Source of the DNA: Sipunculus nudus
Lineage: Eukaryota > Annelida > Sipuncula > Golfingiida > Sipunculidae
Reading direction: 5' to 3'
DNA length: 64,000 nucleotides
NCBI GenBank assembly: GCA_026874595.1
Contig: CM049308.1
Coordinates: 17,606,001-17,670,000 of the forward strand
Shown here piece after piece: positions 33,701-48,700 of the stretch. Each line of letters opens with the position of its first letter. Position 1 is the stretch's first letter. The notes beneath the pieces were generated by a model that was not told the DNA's origin, made no database searches, and worked only from the letters and a program-made list of their open reading frames with translations. A program made the translations under genes and the position numbers.

Positions 33701-36700
33701 AAACACAATCATGAATCTCAACACATCAAGTTAAAATGGTGCAAAACAAGCAATTCAAATAAATTCTATACAACAATTCATCTAATGGTGTTTAAAAATT
33801 TTATGCTGCAAAATATTACAGTACTACAGGTATCAAACATGGAAAATTTACCTTTTGTACTGTGTTTTCCCTTAGGCAGCTTGGTGACATACTCAGCATG
33901 GAGCCTCTCATACCTGAATGGAGAAAATTATGTTCTGAAAGGTACTCATTCTTCCAAACACCATCACGGCAGGAGGTGTTTTGCACCTCTGACACAAGAG
34001 AGCCTATTGAGATGTCACAGTGACTTGATTTGTTGGACACTAACATTTTTGTTTCTTTTTTTTTCAATGGCTCACAACCTCCGAGTACATGGTTACATAA
34101 TACAACCATTAAGCTATGATTGTGTACACTGTAGCATTACCTATCATGTGCAAAAGAGAATGTGATCTAACATATTGTTAAAGTTACCTGCATGTTTGTT
34201 GAATTTTGACCACATACAAGCATGTCTCAATTAAGTATAACACAAATGTATTATCAAGTCAGGTAATGTTAGGTTGGAACTTCATAGAGCAATAAAATGT
34301 ATTCAGAGAAATGTATTTAATAATATTTGATAAAGTTGTGTTGATTGTAATTATTGGTTTTGTTGATTAGTCTATTGGCGAATCATTCAACTTTATTTCA
34401 ACGTTTGTTTATTGTTAAGTAATGGAACTTACTAGACTATGGTTTGTTATAATAAGTTCAACCTTTCTTCGAGTGAAATAAATGTGGGTAGTATCTCAAT
34501 AAAAGCGGTAGACAAAGTGTGTGATTTGGGTATGATCTTTGATGAAACCATGAGTATGAAAGAACATATAAATGCTGTATGTAGTAAAGGTTTTTATCAA
34601 CTATATAGACTGAGGCAAATTAGGAAATACATAGACAATAACACTTTGTGTACGTTGGTTCATGCGTTTGTGACCTCACACTTAGATTATGTGAACTCTA
34701 TGTTTTCCAATTTACCAGAAAAGCAAATTGCAGTGATTACAAAACACCAAGGCTCATCTGATTTTGGCTAAAAGGAAATTTGATAGAGCAAAAGAGTGTC
34801 TAAATACTCTACACTGGCTACCAATACGTGAGCGAATAGATTTTAAAATTGCTCTTTTAAGAGTATAAAAACAAATCAGAATTGTTACCTTCATACCTAA
34901 GTGAACTGATAAAGGAGAATACCAGTAAAAGAACTCGTCAATCAAATTTTAGAGACCTGCTTTGCACTCCTTTAACAAACACCGAAACTTACGGTAAGCG
35001 TGCCTTTATGTATGCAGCACAAATTGTTTGGAATGGGCTGCCCGAAGACATTAAGACAGCTGGCTCTATTGCCATTTTTAAAAAGAGGTTAAAAAAGCTA
35101 TTATTGTAGGGGAATTTATATGTTGAGCTAATTTTATATACACATTTTTCATTTGTCATTCTCTTTATATACCCTGTGTGAATGTTTTTAAATGCTCTGT
35201 ATCTTGCATGTAATGTGATAATTTATTATTTTTTTCATGTTTTGTATGTAATTATATGTATGTATTCTTGATTTGTAAACCGATGTCAAGTATTGAATTA
35301 TATGTATGGGCGGTCTAAATAATCTAATAAACTAAAACTATTAGCTGACGGGAGATTGTGGAGGTCCATATGCTTCTGGGAGGTTTCCAGTAAATAAATT
35401 GAGAACATTTGATAGGGGAACTTTCATATGTTTCCTATTTATGCATTAGATCACAGGAAACATGGTTTTATTATATACAATCAAATACCAGCCAGGGTGG
35501 CACAATATATTAATCAAGGCAGGGGCACAAATGATTATCAAAAGCTGTGACAAGAATGATACAATTTTTTACTTCCCTGACAATAATGTATGATTACTAA
35601 ATGCTCTGACAAGAAAGGATATAATTTTAACAGATATGAACTTATCTCCAAACCACAAGCAGACAGTTTATGAGCAGTCTAGTGTTGTTAAAGATGATAT
35701 AGAATGAAACTCACATGTCTCCGAGTGCCACCTCACACAGAAGCATGAGACCTGTGGGATCAGATTTTGTTGTCCTACAGTAGTTGGCTGACTTGGACAC
35801 CATGTCAGCGAAGTAGATACCTTTACCAAACATGTAGCCAGTCTGAAAACAAGAAAGCGTATATATATACATTTAATTTGCTTAAACTTTACATTTTTAG
35901 ATAGTAAAAATTAAATGGGTTACCACTAAATTGAATGGGTTACGCAAACTGGAATTTACGTAACCCACAAATTGGTAATGCCAATTTCTAATTTGTCCAG
36001 GCCTGAAATTATGGTCTTTATGCTGGAAAATATAGGAAATTATTAGAGACATTCTTTCATATGGGAAAATATAGGAGTCAGTGTCTTGCTGTACCAAATG
36101 CAACATAACAAAGGCACTGCAAAGCACAGCAACCCCTCGCACAAGGCATAATTAGAATGGGTGTATTACAGTGTTAAAATTAGGAGGGCCGCTCTGTGGC
36201 CTTGACCTTTTGACCCTGTGACCTCAAACTCAATAGGCTTCTTCATACAAGGATGGATGAGGCATATGAGCAAGATGAAAGGTTTGGTCAACATTCTTAA
36301 TTACAATATCACATGAACGAGTTAAGACCCAGGGAAGTATCAAATAATAGGTGGCAAATGAAAAGGTTATCTCGTCTATGTTTAGTATAGAACATACCAC
36401 AGGGGCCTCTGGTGGAGCGATTCTCAGACCCTGAGACAGAATACCTGCGTAGTTGGTGGTACGAGAACCATGCCACAACAACTGACGGTTGTGCAGGTCT
36501 CTGAATGGTTTGTAAACTTTGGCTTCCCCTTCACGGACAATCTTGAAAATCTGAAGAAGATACATAACTCACACTGAAAACAATTAACAAAATGATTAAA
36601 CACTTTCTTTTATGTTCTGTAGGCCTAAATGATTTAAATAATGGTCAAGTAATTCCCTTCTTTTTTATCCAACAAATATAGCATTTTGACATACTACGGC

Positions 36701-39700
36701 AAAGAAAAATCTGTATATAGGCTAAATAGTGAGCTATTTACAAAGAAATGCTCTTTAGCATTTGGAACTTACTTTAAATACAAGACAATCCCTGCAGAGA
36801 TACTTTGTTTCATGAATGAACAACAGATGGAGCTGACAGATATATAAAGTACCTTTCATTATTCATTTACAGCAATTTTAGAATTACAACCAATGAGAAA
36901 ATTCCAAGGCAAAAAGGTAATCCAGAGATAAGTCTTATTGCCTTGCAGCAGTAGTGTCAAATTGGATACCACAGCAAATACAAACTGACCTCTTCTATTT
37001 CCAAGTCATACTGGTTGTGTGTAGCTGCATGCGTATGTTTGACATATTTCTTCAAGCGCTTGAACTCTTCTGATTTCTTGTCCAAGACCTGAAATTTATC
37101 AATTCAAAACATACTATATGAAATTTTCCCATGACACACAAATCACAATATTTAATTCTATTGAAAAGGCTAAACAAACCTATATATGCCAAAGTGCACT
37201 TCTATATTATAGTCACCTGTCTATTATGAACACTCAAGTGGCTCCAATAAAAGTAGAGGCAGGGGTTGCTAGATTCTCTGTTGCTGCCAGTGCACGAAAA
37301 TAAGGTGTTACTCAGTGTAGAGAATAATGAAACATCTGTGCACAATTAGTTAATAATGAAAATATTAGGCATGTTTCAAATGTTAGAGAACCGTTAATGA
37401 TTATTCACATACATAAGAAAAACAGACCCACAGTTTCCTGTAAATATGTATTTTTCCATTTATTATCTTATAAAATAAAAGTATCAATTTGTTAATTTTT
37501 ATGATGTTGTCCTAAAGTAGTAGAGTAGAAAATCCCTTTAAAACTCTCCACTCTAACAAATCTTCTGATGCGAATAAGGCTTATTATTTTTACATTAGAA
37601 GACACAGGCCTCCTGAAATATCCTGATAGTCTCTCACTTGATATAAAGTTGGGGTAATTTTAATATTCAATTCATTTTTAAACTAACCCTCTTAGGATTC
37701 TACCAATGTAGACCCACTCACTTTGATATCAGTTTTCAGTTTTTTGTAATGAACATCCAGTGGATCGGCTGCATCACCATCACCTGATCGCAGGAGACTG
37801 TATGCAACTTCAATGTCAAGGAGATTGTCAAGCATCTCTGTTTTAGCCTGGAGAACAGAATACCATATTAGCAATAAACTACCAATAAAAAATTTACAGT
37901 TACATGCCTTTTTTGTACAGTACTTTGCCCTGTTACTCAATTCCAATTAACTTTGCCTCTTGTAGGCAGACCTATTTATAAATTCCAGTTCACATTTTTA
38001 TAAACATATCAATTTCACTTCAGTAATAAAATCACATTTATTTTATATATTTTTTTCCAATTCCATTCTTAATGTTATCATATATTTATTTTATCAAATT
38101 TTAAATGCTCAATTTGAGAGTACGTTAGAGCAGAAATACATTCACAAAAAGCAAATAATCAGGTTCATTTTAAATAGAAAAATAATGATGTCATACATTA
38201 CTTAACCCCAGTCAGCATTCCTGATGAACAGAAGTGTACCACTTAACTGATTTATTTCAAGCTGTAATTAACCAATCAGTGGAGTTTTATTCACCTTTAT
38301 GAGCTCCACATTGTCAAGCAGTGGTGGTTTCTTCAAGCCAAAGTCATGTGGTATCAATGTGTAGAAGCGATTGGTCGCATCCATGACCTTGGTCATTGTA
38401 CCACCATCCTCCATTAACTGAAATCAAAACTTGTTTCATAATCATCAGTTAAACAAGCAATGCAACAATCTTATTTCAATAGGTCTCTATTAGTTTGTTG
38501 GAAATAACATTTCTTCTTAAGAGTTCAGGATCATTTTTAAAAACACCAATGTTAAACATGTGGTGGAATTAGTGAAAAACACATCCCCTGACTTGCTAAA
38601 ATTAAAGTACCATAAAATCTCCACTTAAAACCGCACTTCCGATTAAAACCGCACCCAAACTTCACTGAAATTCCAGGTGAGACACAGCGAGGGGCTCAAA
38701 TACCAAGAACCCCCCTTTAAAACCGCACCAACTTTCGCTACAGAATGATTTGACAAAAGACACAATCAAGCTATCATCTAGAAATGAACACACGTAGGTT
38801 GCGACTCGGCCATTCCTGTCCACTTTAAAATTCCTTGGGCATTTTATTTAAACATATCATAACACTTTTTTGCAGGGTCACTCAAGCATGAAGTTTGGGA
38901 AGACGTAAGGGCCAGTGAACCTCTGCCTGTTTATACAGATTTTATATTCCATGCCGTATTCTTGTTTGCTACTGATTTGTCATTATATTTTGGAAAAAAT
39001 ATTCTGCTTTTCCATTTCAAGTCACAGTATATTTTAATTCTAAAAGTAATATTTTGAAATCTTATTTTTTGATGAAAATTCCATTTTCTGGAATTACTCG
39101 GAAGATTCAAATCACTTTCATACCGGTTACTTCGGTATTATCATTGTCACATCGTACGTTGACGACGCTCCATGTCACAATTTACTGGTGCGTTTGAAAA
39201 CATCACTGGTCAACTTAACTAAATATCAAAGTAACTGAAGTTACCTTTTCGAGAAACGCACGTATAGGAAACATGACACTTGAAAACGAGTGATTTTAAG
39301 GTAAAATTAAAGTGGCCAGTCGGGCCGGGTAAGCAAGTTTTTTTCCTGAAGAAGGTTTCCGTGTGGGGAGCCATTTTGTCAAGGCAGTGTTCACGTAAGG
39401 CACGCTGGGATGAAATAGGTGGCTGTTTTGTTTACCACTCACCGCATACAGCCATTCAAAATATTCTTAGCAGAAAACCTGGGTGTTTCAGCACATGGCG
39501 GCACTCAAACTTGATTTTAAAACGATCGTCTGCCATTGTGTGACTCTTTACTATGTCAGCTTTTTATTCATTTTACGTTTTAAACAAATAATCATTGCTA
39601 AATAATGCCGCAAATGGGTTTAAAGTAGGCTTTTATTTCAATTTTGCTTGACCATGCCCAACAAAGTGGGCCGCTGTGTTACAGCAGGGTTGTTGTAAAC

Positions 39701-42700
39701 GTATTATTTGTTGACAATTACCAAGATTTTATAACAAGTTATATATCACACAAAAACTAATCAGCAATATTTAATTTATAAATAACAAATAATCGTAAAT
39801 AATACATTTACACACGGCTCCCATGCATGCGAGACTGCTGCTAAGAACGGCCTTCGAAAGTTGCAATATTATCGCCCACTTACTTGCCTGCCCAAAAACA
39901 ATGTCTTTCAAGAAGATATTCAGGAAACCCTTCTAGTATAAACTGCACAGTGCTTTCAGGAAATCAACCTGATTTCAAGATTCTGAATTTCTTGATTAAA
40001 CCGCCGTTTTAAGTGGAGATTTTACGGTATGACTATGTATTATTGCAGCAAGCCCCTGCACAAAGTATACCAAACTCTGATAAAAGTCATTTTGTTTAAT
40101 AGTTCATGGGCTTTACTACCTTACCTTTGAGAGTTCATTAAGTACACTGTAAGCTTGTTCTATCTGGCGCTTGGACAACTTGCCAAGTGGCATCTTTTTC
40201 ATGTCAATCTGGAAAATAAGAACTTTTTGTAGATGACTCAAATAAAATATCTGAGAAAGAGAAGAAAGAAAATAAGCAATGGGTTGTGGCTGCCAATTTG
40301 GAATTCAGCAGGTGTGTTATTCAATAGGTCTAGAGCCCTCATATGTACCTAATCATCCCTGTGAATTTGGGAAAGCTGAAGTATATTGTTGTTGAATTAT
40401 TGCACGCAAAAGAAAATCAGCAATCGGGCTGTAACGGCCATATTGGAATTCCAACAGGTCTTATTCAATCGGTCTGGTGCCCTTCATTGTACCAAACATC
40501 CCTGTGAATTTGGGAAAGCTGAAGTATGTTGTTGTTGAGTTATCACGCTGGAAATAGTGTCACTGACTGAAGGACGCAAGTTCAGACTGACATGGTGATC
40601 ACTATAGGCCACCCCTTGTCAATCGGGGCCCTAATAATCTTTAAATGCAACAAGAAATTTCATGCTTTTCAAAAAGCCTCCTTGTTCTTGTGCATTATCA
40701 GACTGAACAACATTCTCATTACATCTTCTCATTATATGCATGCACCATAGTACAAGTACAGGTAACCTTAGAAGAAGTTGATCTTAAAAAAAAATTTGAA
40801 AATGAAACTCTGAAGCACTATTCTGGTGAATGTCTTGTTATTTGGCATGAATATATAATCTATGATGCATTTGATTTTCAACAAACAACACCAACTGACA
40901 CATACAGAACAGTAATGTACAGACAACTTTAACATACTGGAGGTCTGACACAAGAGGGTTTGATCATTAATAATTTAGCATATTTTTTGGGGATGACAGT
41001 TTGATACTTATAAACTATTTATTTTACATGGATTGTACAACTAGTTATATAAACTTATACAAGGCACTCTCCATGGCTCAGATGTTGGCACTCGGTAGTC
41101 GGTCAGGGTGGAGGAAACCGGAGTACCTGGAGAAAACCACTGACCTTGGACAGTCAACTTCAACCCTCTCTCATTTGCATGCCAGGAATTGAACCCAGGT
41201 TGCCTACATAGAAGGCCTAGCATTTTACCACTCAGCTGTCCGCTCCCTTTCGAGGTATTTAATCTAAGATTGTTTGACACATTAGTTAATCTGTATGTGA
41301 TTGTCTCCCTTAACTCTGTCTCTTAACTTTGAGAAACATTGTTCCAGATGCCAAAAAATCAGATGATATAAATATGTTCTCAACTGCTTGGTAGTTCATA
41401 TAGTGTTTATAGGGTTGCAATGAATTTAGTTAAATTCTGTAATGGGGGAGGGGTATGGGGTTTTGGCCAGGGCACACTGAAATTTTTGTGATGAATCATT
41501 AAATTGTTTTTTTGCAGATCTGGATGGAATTTCTGGCTTTGTTGATTAGGCTGATATAATTACCTCAAACTCCAGCATAGTTTTCTTCATGCTTTCCACA
41601 TCAAAGATCATCTTGACCAGATCTTGGACTTCTGTTGGGAGCTTTGAGTTGCTGCCTGCTGAGGCGTCAAGCTTCTTTATTTCTTCATCATCCTGGAAAT
41701 ATTTATATAAAGGTATATATTTATACATATATATATATCTATATATATACATACCAATTCGTCAAATTGGGAAATAATATGAAATAATGATATTTGATAT
41801 GATTACATCTGACTGCTTACTTAGGAATATCTAGATTTTACTCGCACAATAAATTTTTACTTACCCTATAAAAATGAATAACACACACTTAGTTCCACAA
41901 AACTGTTTTACACCCTTTATTCCATATCAGATAATCATATGATTTTTTGTTGTTGGAGGTAACTGCCTTCATTTTTATGCTGTCTTATCTAATTCTTAAA
42001 CTAGGTATATTCATCTGCAAAGTTTCAATTCAGTTTGGGACTAGGTGGCAGGGCGGTAGAACTCGCTTCTTTTCATATTATTCTGTATCCTGGTGTCACC
42101 CAGGCCTGGTGTCTACCACACCTGCGGGTCCCGTGTTTGTAATCATCCCCATCACTGGATCATAGCACAGGAGGAACCCCCTAAAGATGCACTTGTTGTG
42201 AGCAACACATTGCTGTGGGGCATAGCCTTCCCATTAAGAAGGCAGAGCGCTCACACTGGGTTGGCCGATTGTGAAAGATTTCACTCCTCGACTGAGATTT
42301 GAACTCATGACTCCCTGCTCTGAGCCATGTGCTCTACCCCTAAATCACAAAGTGAGCTAAATTGAAGCACTTCCAAATAAGTTTTTTCAAATATTTTCAA
42401 AGATACTTGAACTACATCTGAACTTTATAGAAATGAGACAAGTTCTTACAGCTCCATAGTCAATCTCCAGTGGGTAGAACTTGTTGGGATACTTGACAAA
42501 ATCCTTTTTGTTCTCCCACTCATTTCCTGTCTTGTCCAGGTAAAGTGCCTTGAACTCCTCAATACAGCTGGCTTTGGAGCCACATTTCTGCAATTTATTA
42601 CCCCCTATTGTTGTACCTACACGACCCCAAGCACGGAACACCCAATATCTAAAATCACACATTTAATATAATACATTCAACATTTAGATTTTATATACAC

Positions 42701-45700
42701 ATTCATGTTACATTTTACCATTAGAACAATGAACAAACAGAATTAAAGTAAATGCAAGAAAATTTTAAGATAAAACTAGAATACGGGTAGTCGACAAGCA
42801 ACTACGTGTATCCGCCTAAATCAGAGTGGAACGGGTGAAGTGAGGCATGGATTGAGTGGCAAGGGGGAAATAGAGTGAAGTGTTGCATATTAGCATGGAT
42901 GTCTGCAGCCAAATGGTGTATGTAGGTTGCGCCACCTACCACAAAATCCAGAAAGCCGTCCAAGTTGTATACATATGCATAATTTGAGGCAAATAAGTCA
43001 AACCACTATATGTTTATGAGTGATTTTAGCCTGTGGCAGACAAACAGATGGACGCTGTGCAAAAATGGTTGAAGGTGGCGCCACCAGTTTTGCGTATGAT
43101 AAAGAGCTATGTGAGAACTATACACATGCAAAACTTTGGCCCAATCAGTCAAACGGTTCCCAAGATATAAGCTTGGATGTCTGCTGCATAAAATAGAATG
43201 CAGGGTGGCGACCACCTGTCATAAAATCAAGAGAGCTGTCGGGGATGTATAAACCTGCAAAATTTTAGGCAGATATGTCAAACCACTGCCGAGATATGAG
43301 TGATTTTATCCCATGGCAGACAAACAGACGGGAGCAGTGCAAAAATGGCTGCAGGTGGCGCCACCAGTTTTGCGTATGATAAAGAACTATGTGAGATCTA
43401 TACACATGCAAAATTTTGGCCCAATCGGTCAAACGGTTCCCCAGATATGAGCTTGGATGTCTGCAGCATAAACGTGAATGTAGGTGGCGCCACCTGTCAT
43501 AAAATCAGAAAAGCTATCCAGGATGTATACGCATGCCAAATTTCAGGTGAATTAGTCAAATCACTGCAGAGATATGAGTGATTTTAACCCAAGGCAGACG
43601 AACAGATGGACACTGTGCAAACATGGTTGCAGGTGGCGCCACCATTTTTTGTGTATGTTATAAAGCTCTCCAAGGGCTACATTTGTGCAAAAAAATTTTC
43701 CTGATCCGTCAAACGGTTCCCGAGATATGTGGGTTTATGTGTGGAAACAGACGCACAAACGAACACAGAGCGAAGAGGAAAGGTCAGAGGTCAAAACAAA
43801 ATCGGGGCACTGCAGTTCACATGTGACCCGAACATAACCCCGAGTTTCGTAAAATTCCACCCAGCGGTTACGGAGGAGTTCTCCGGACACCTATGTGGCA
43901 GCGGCGGCGGCGTGCAGCTGAAAACATAGTATCCACAAAACTCTGTTTTGGCGGATACAATTATAAAGTTCATTTTTACATATTAAACAGTTATTAAGGT
44001 TGAGTTTAGTACTTCATTTAAAATAGGGAAATGTTAATATGCAAATAAATCACAAACCCTACACTCCTAAAAGACACATGGATGAAGGAAAAAGATAATT
44101 TGGTTTATTAATTCACTTGATACATCAGATTTTGCCAAGGTAATCAACTGCTCCAATAAGCAACAAAAAATTCAATGCTTTAAACATTTCTAACATGTAA
44201 ACTAAATGCATTAATTTATGAGAGGAAATTCATGTACATAACCAAAAAATGAGATTTCCATGAAATATGTGACATGAGTGATATAGAAACGTACGAGTTT
44301 GACTTGTCCGACTCCAGTATCTGTAGTTTGTAGTATGAGTTTGTGCCAACAGCAATATCAACCAGGCCCAGAACAGCTGTGTAAAGCTCTCCTTTCTCTT
44401 GTAGTACATGTGCAGATGACTCCAGGCCTGTACAGAAGTGTACACAGTTTAGTGTATACCATTACATATTTACTTAAATGGGTTCAGGCACCATAGTGAC
44501 ACCAAAGTCCATTGTTCATCAGCATAACTGACATTGAAACATTATAAGAACAAGGTTATTTTACAGAATCTGGTGAAGTTACATTCAAGCCACAGATTAT
44601 TTAAAGAATTATATCAATACCATGTTCAATTCATATTAGTTCTTGAATATGGAGCCAGTTCTTGATATACACTGATTAAATGGGATTACACAGGTAACAC
44701 AGAGATTCTTGTATACATCAATGTTGTGTCATTATCTGGAGCACTTCAAGATGAAGTTCTACTCTTCATACTCTTAAAAAAAATATTGAAGACTTTTCAA
44801 GGACTTTCAAGGTCCAGTTTTAGACATTGACTTATTTTTATATGATGCCATGATCATATAAAAGCAGGTAAAACCAGGCACAGAATTTCACTAATAAATG
44901 CAAAGAATCTAATGATATGCTAGCCTTACATGAGGAACTGAAAATAAACAAGGGACCTATGGGTCACTGTGCTCAGCTGACGTTAACCTTGAAGGTAAAA
45001 ATAATATCTAATGGAGATAAAGTGTAAAAGGAAGAGGTAATAAAGGCCATGGTTGGTTTAGGCCAAAAAAAATAAAAGGTATGGTTCTCAGGCACCGCCC
45101 GCGTCAATTTTTAACCCCCGCATCAACAATTTTTATTTTGATTTTTATCTTTCAAGAAGATGAATATTACAATTTATGTAGTGCTTTTCCCCGTTTTGCA
45201 AAAAAATTGTTTTTTTCATACTTTTCCCTGATCATATGACATATTTATGGAGACACTCAAAAAAAGGTCAAAAATAAAATACCGCCCGCCCGCACTGATT
45301 TCTGAAAAAAAGTGCCTGAGAACCATACTTTATTTTTTTTTTGGCCTTATATGATTGGTTTGTATTGATGAGCAAGAAATTGTTGCAAAAAATATTTTGT
45401 GACCTGACCATGTGTTTCCTAATGTTGAAACTAAAGCATGTGAGCAGTTTGTGAACAAATGATCTGTACTATTACCATGATCATTAGTTGTTTTTTTTCG
45501 ATTAACTGTTGACATTTCAGTAGTTTACACATTTGTTCAATTGAATCTATTTTTTTGTATAATATATATTATTAAATATATATGTATTTTTTTTATGAAA
45601 TGTGTACAGTTGAAATATGGCTAATTAACAACATAAAACAGGGCAAACAAAGCCTGATCTCAAATTCTGCTGAGGCAGGAAAATAATGAACAAATGTTTG

Positions 45701-48700
45701 TATTAAATCCTGATTTTTTATCACATCAATTATTTTCTAATTTAAGTTTATATTTCTATACATTTCCAATATAACATATATATCTGAATATAAAAGTTGA
45801 TTTATAATTCTCAATTGCATTATCATAAAATCTCAATCTTGTCAGATAACACCACATCATGCATACAAATGTTTATTTATTTTTTACCACAAAAATATAT
45901 CTTTTAAATCTGTAAAAGAATAAATATCTAAAATTAATACTTGATTTAGATTTCACAATTTTTAATTGTGTCTTTATTTATCCATAATGTGCTTCATATT
46001 TTATAATAATTTAAGCATACTGATGGGTTCATTTATATTCGTTAAAATCATTTAAAAGAAAATTGATTTCTTTAAAAATGCTACATTACACAACATTGCA
46101 TCTTCTGGATTACACCTTGAATTATTTTTTCAAGGAAAGTTTTTGCATATTGGAGTGGAATCAGCATTACAATTAAGGAGATACAGTGAAAACAATAACA
46201 ATTACTGCATAACACTTGGTGGGTTGTGTTTGCAGGGGGGGGGCGGGGGGGGGGGGGGGGGGGGCGGTGATTTGGGTGGTGATATGAGAATAACTGTACA
46301 CCTGTCACAGCAGGATCTCCCCCAGTGACTGTAACAAATCAGAAACCCTGGCATAGCTGACTTCCAGTGACCTGGAGTGGGACCCTGCATCTGTAATCTG
46401 TAATCAAAGCAAATGACTACAATAGAGCCTCAAGAAAAAAATCAATAACTAGCTTAATTTTCAAGCTTTTATTTTCAAATTTCAGATTTAGACAAACTAA
46501 ATATTTATGTTTACATGCTGTGAAAATTAAATCAATGGTGCTTACATGAAAAAAACGTGCCATGGTCAAAGTTGGGCAAAATTTAAGGTACTGATTTTTT
46601 TTTTATGCTAATAACTTAAAAAATTTACAAAATTCAGATCTAATTTTGGGTAAACAATTGAATCTTAATTAAACATAGTTATATACTTGATAAAATAGAC
46701 TCTAGTTTCAAAATTTTTCATGTTAAGCGAGTTATTATTTTTCCTGATTTTTTACTAAGTCCATTATGTTTGGGCCCTTAACTTAAAGAATTTATACTTT
46801 ACAGACTTAATTTCTGGCATGTAAATAGGAACTATATAGAGGAATATTTATGGTAAATATGAGGAAAAACAGATGAGTGGTTTTGATATTAGGCAGTCCT
46901 GAAGTGTGAAAATAGGATTTTAATAAAAAATTGAGGTTTTTCCTTAATTTCTCAAAGGAACAAAGTCGCAAAGACCCAGTTTTCGGCTTGGTAGGAGATC
47001 TTGGGGACATCTAACATTATGCTGAATTTTGGATTCCTAGGTCTTACGGTTTCAAAACGTGCCACATCTACGGACGGACGGACGGACGGACGGACGGACG
47101 GACAGACGGACGGACGACGGACAATGGACCACGACTATAGCTCAGATGACTTATAGTCAGCTGAGCTAAAAAGCTAGCTCTTCCACAACATTCAACTTTT
47201 CAGGGACTTAAAAAATCAAACAGATTATTTTCATGTAATTATCAATACAAAATGAAATTAATTCTTTAAATTCTAGCATTATCAAGGTGTTCAACGTGCA
47301 TTCTACTGAATATTAGAATTCTGATGATCAGCTGCAATTTACCTGGTAAACATTTCATATCTACTGATTGTAATCAAATTAACTGAGCATAAAACATCTT
47401 ATTTTTTAAAGAAAACTTTTCCTGAATTTACCAAAAGGGGGACCTGGTGAAAATATACTCCCCACTTCTACTTTGTTTACTGGAGGACCTAACCTGAAGC
47501 TGGGTCGACTGCTGCTCCTCCTTTAACCATCATCTTCATCTTAGATGGCACACTCTTTGTATACTTGTTCTCTGTAAAAATCACATCAAATCAACACTTA
47601 ATGAGTGGTGTTATCCATCATGATAAAAAAGGATGGAAGATGATGAAAAACATACACAAAGCACAATGTTCACCTTTATCTGTCCACAGTTATCTTGGTT
47701 ACCATGGTTATCATCAGGTGGGTTGCTATAGGGAGATTAAGTACCAGCCAATCAGAACTGAGATTGTCTGGGTATCTGCCTCCCATATATAAAATATTAA
47801 AAAATGGTATTGTATAATATATAATTTCTTTACCCTTACCTGCTGTTCTGACATCTTCACAAGTACTGATATACAATACTCCATGTATGAGCTCAAAATG
47901 TAAAACAATGTTACAATATCATCCTCGGTGGGAGAGTGCAATGACAACCAAACCCAAAACATGTGCCTGTCTGTATGTGCCTTGACTATAACGCTTCTTA
48001 CAATTCATGAGGCATATATGTGTCTGTAACCACTGTCATTACATTAGATTTCATATTGCTTGAAAAATTTTATCTTAATAATCTTATGGATCATAATCCT
48101 CTTAATATATGAAGTTTGGGAAGAATATTTACTGGTACCAAAATATCCTAAAATCTTTACAACTGAAGAGTTCTATATTTGGGTCTGCAGGGGCTCCATC
48201 GTGGATTGCATACTTTTTGAGAATTCTGGTAGAGTCAAATATAAGTGACACTTCATATTTTGTCCTTTATCTTCTGGCCTATGCTAAGTTTTTCTTTTGA
48301 TAAAAATGGCAACTGGCAATCTGGTTGCCATAACAGTTTCCCGACCTGCCTGTAAAAGTAAGATTTGCCAGATGGTTCATCATCCCCATAGTCCATTCAT
48401 GGTTAATGGGTCACTTATTTTGCTCTCACCTATGTGTCTCTAAGCACTGTACAGCTGATATGCTTCATGCATTAGGCAAAGAAAAGAAGGTATGGTTCTC
48501 AGGCACTTTTTTTTAAAAAGTCAGTGCGGGCAGGTAATTTTTTTTACCTTTTTTCTGTTTCGATAAAAATGTCATATGATCAGGGAAAAGCATGATAATA
48601 ATAGATTTGCTTTGCAAAAAAGGGTAAAAGCACTACATAACAAAGGAAATCTGATAAAAATTGTATAAATTTATCTTCTTGAGAGATGAAAATCAGAATA

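Larger units (their letters stand above)
33042..38294 (-). other. PARP1: PARP1 introns over the catalytic exons, other content
   Basis: Apart from the exons listed and the non-LTR fragment, the introns here (0.2-1.8 kb) are AT-rich with no recognised repeat or RNA gene. The intron at 37089-37721 and those at 35843-36397 and 36551-36989 show nothing notable. Confidence 0.45.
43962..47493 (-). other. PARP1: PARP1 introns around the WGR exon at 44295, other content
   Basis: AT-rich sequence. GGGACCTATGGGTCAC with GCTCAGCTGA lies at 44953-44981. A 20-base G run lies at 46245-46264. The named repeats are listed separately; the rest shows nothing recognisable. Confidence 0.45.

Noticed and set aside
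33659-34165. 168-codon open frame on the + strand
   Set aside because: It overlaps the PARP1 exon at 33852-33913 on the other strand and has no protein-like pattern outside that shadow.
35725-35760. Glu in LLCEVALG taken as the catalytic Glu of PARP1
   Set aside because: Spacing from the triad His is about 61 residues, not about 127; the Glu in SLLYNE has the right spacing and context.
31499-39543. Similar short open frames in both 1.4-kb elements ([24 protein letters not shown])
   Set aside because: Only 70-90 codons, no transposase motif, and similarity is explained by the DNA repeat.
43300-43581. Open frames within the GGTGGCGCCACC repeats (for example [17 protein letters not shown])
   Set aside because: Similar peptides arise only because the DNA repeats; frames are not kept between copies and there is no consistent start or domain.
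46081-46390. Open frames with Pro or Gly runs
   Set aside because: Created by the G run at 46235-46264.
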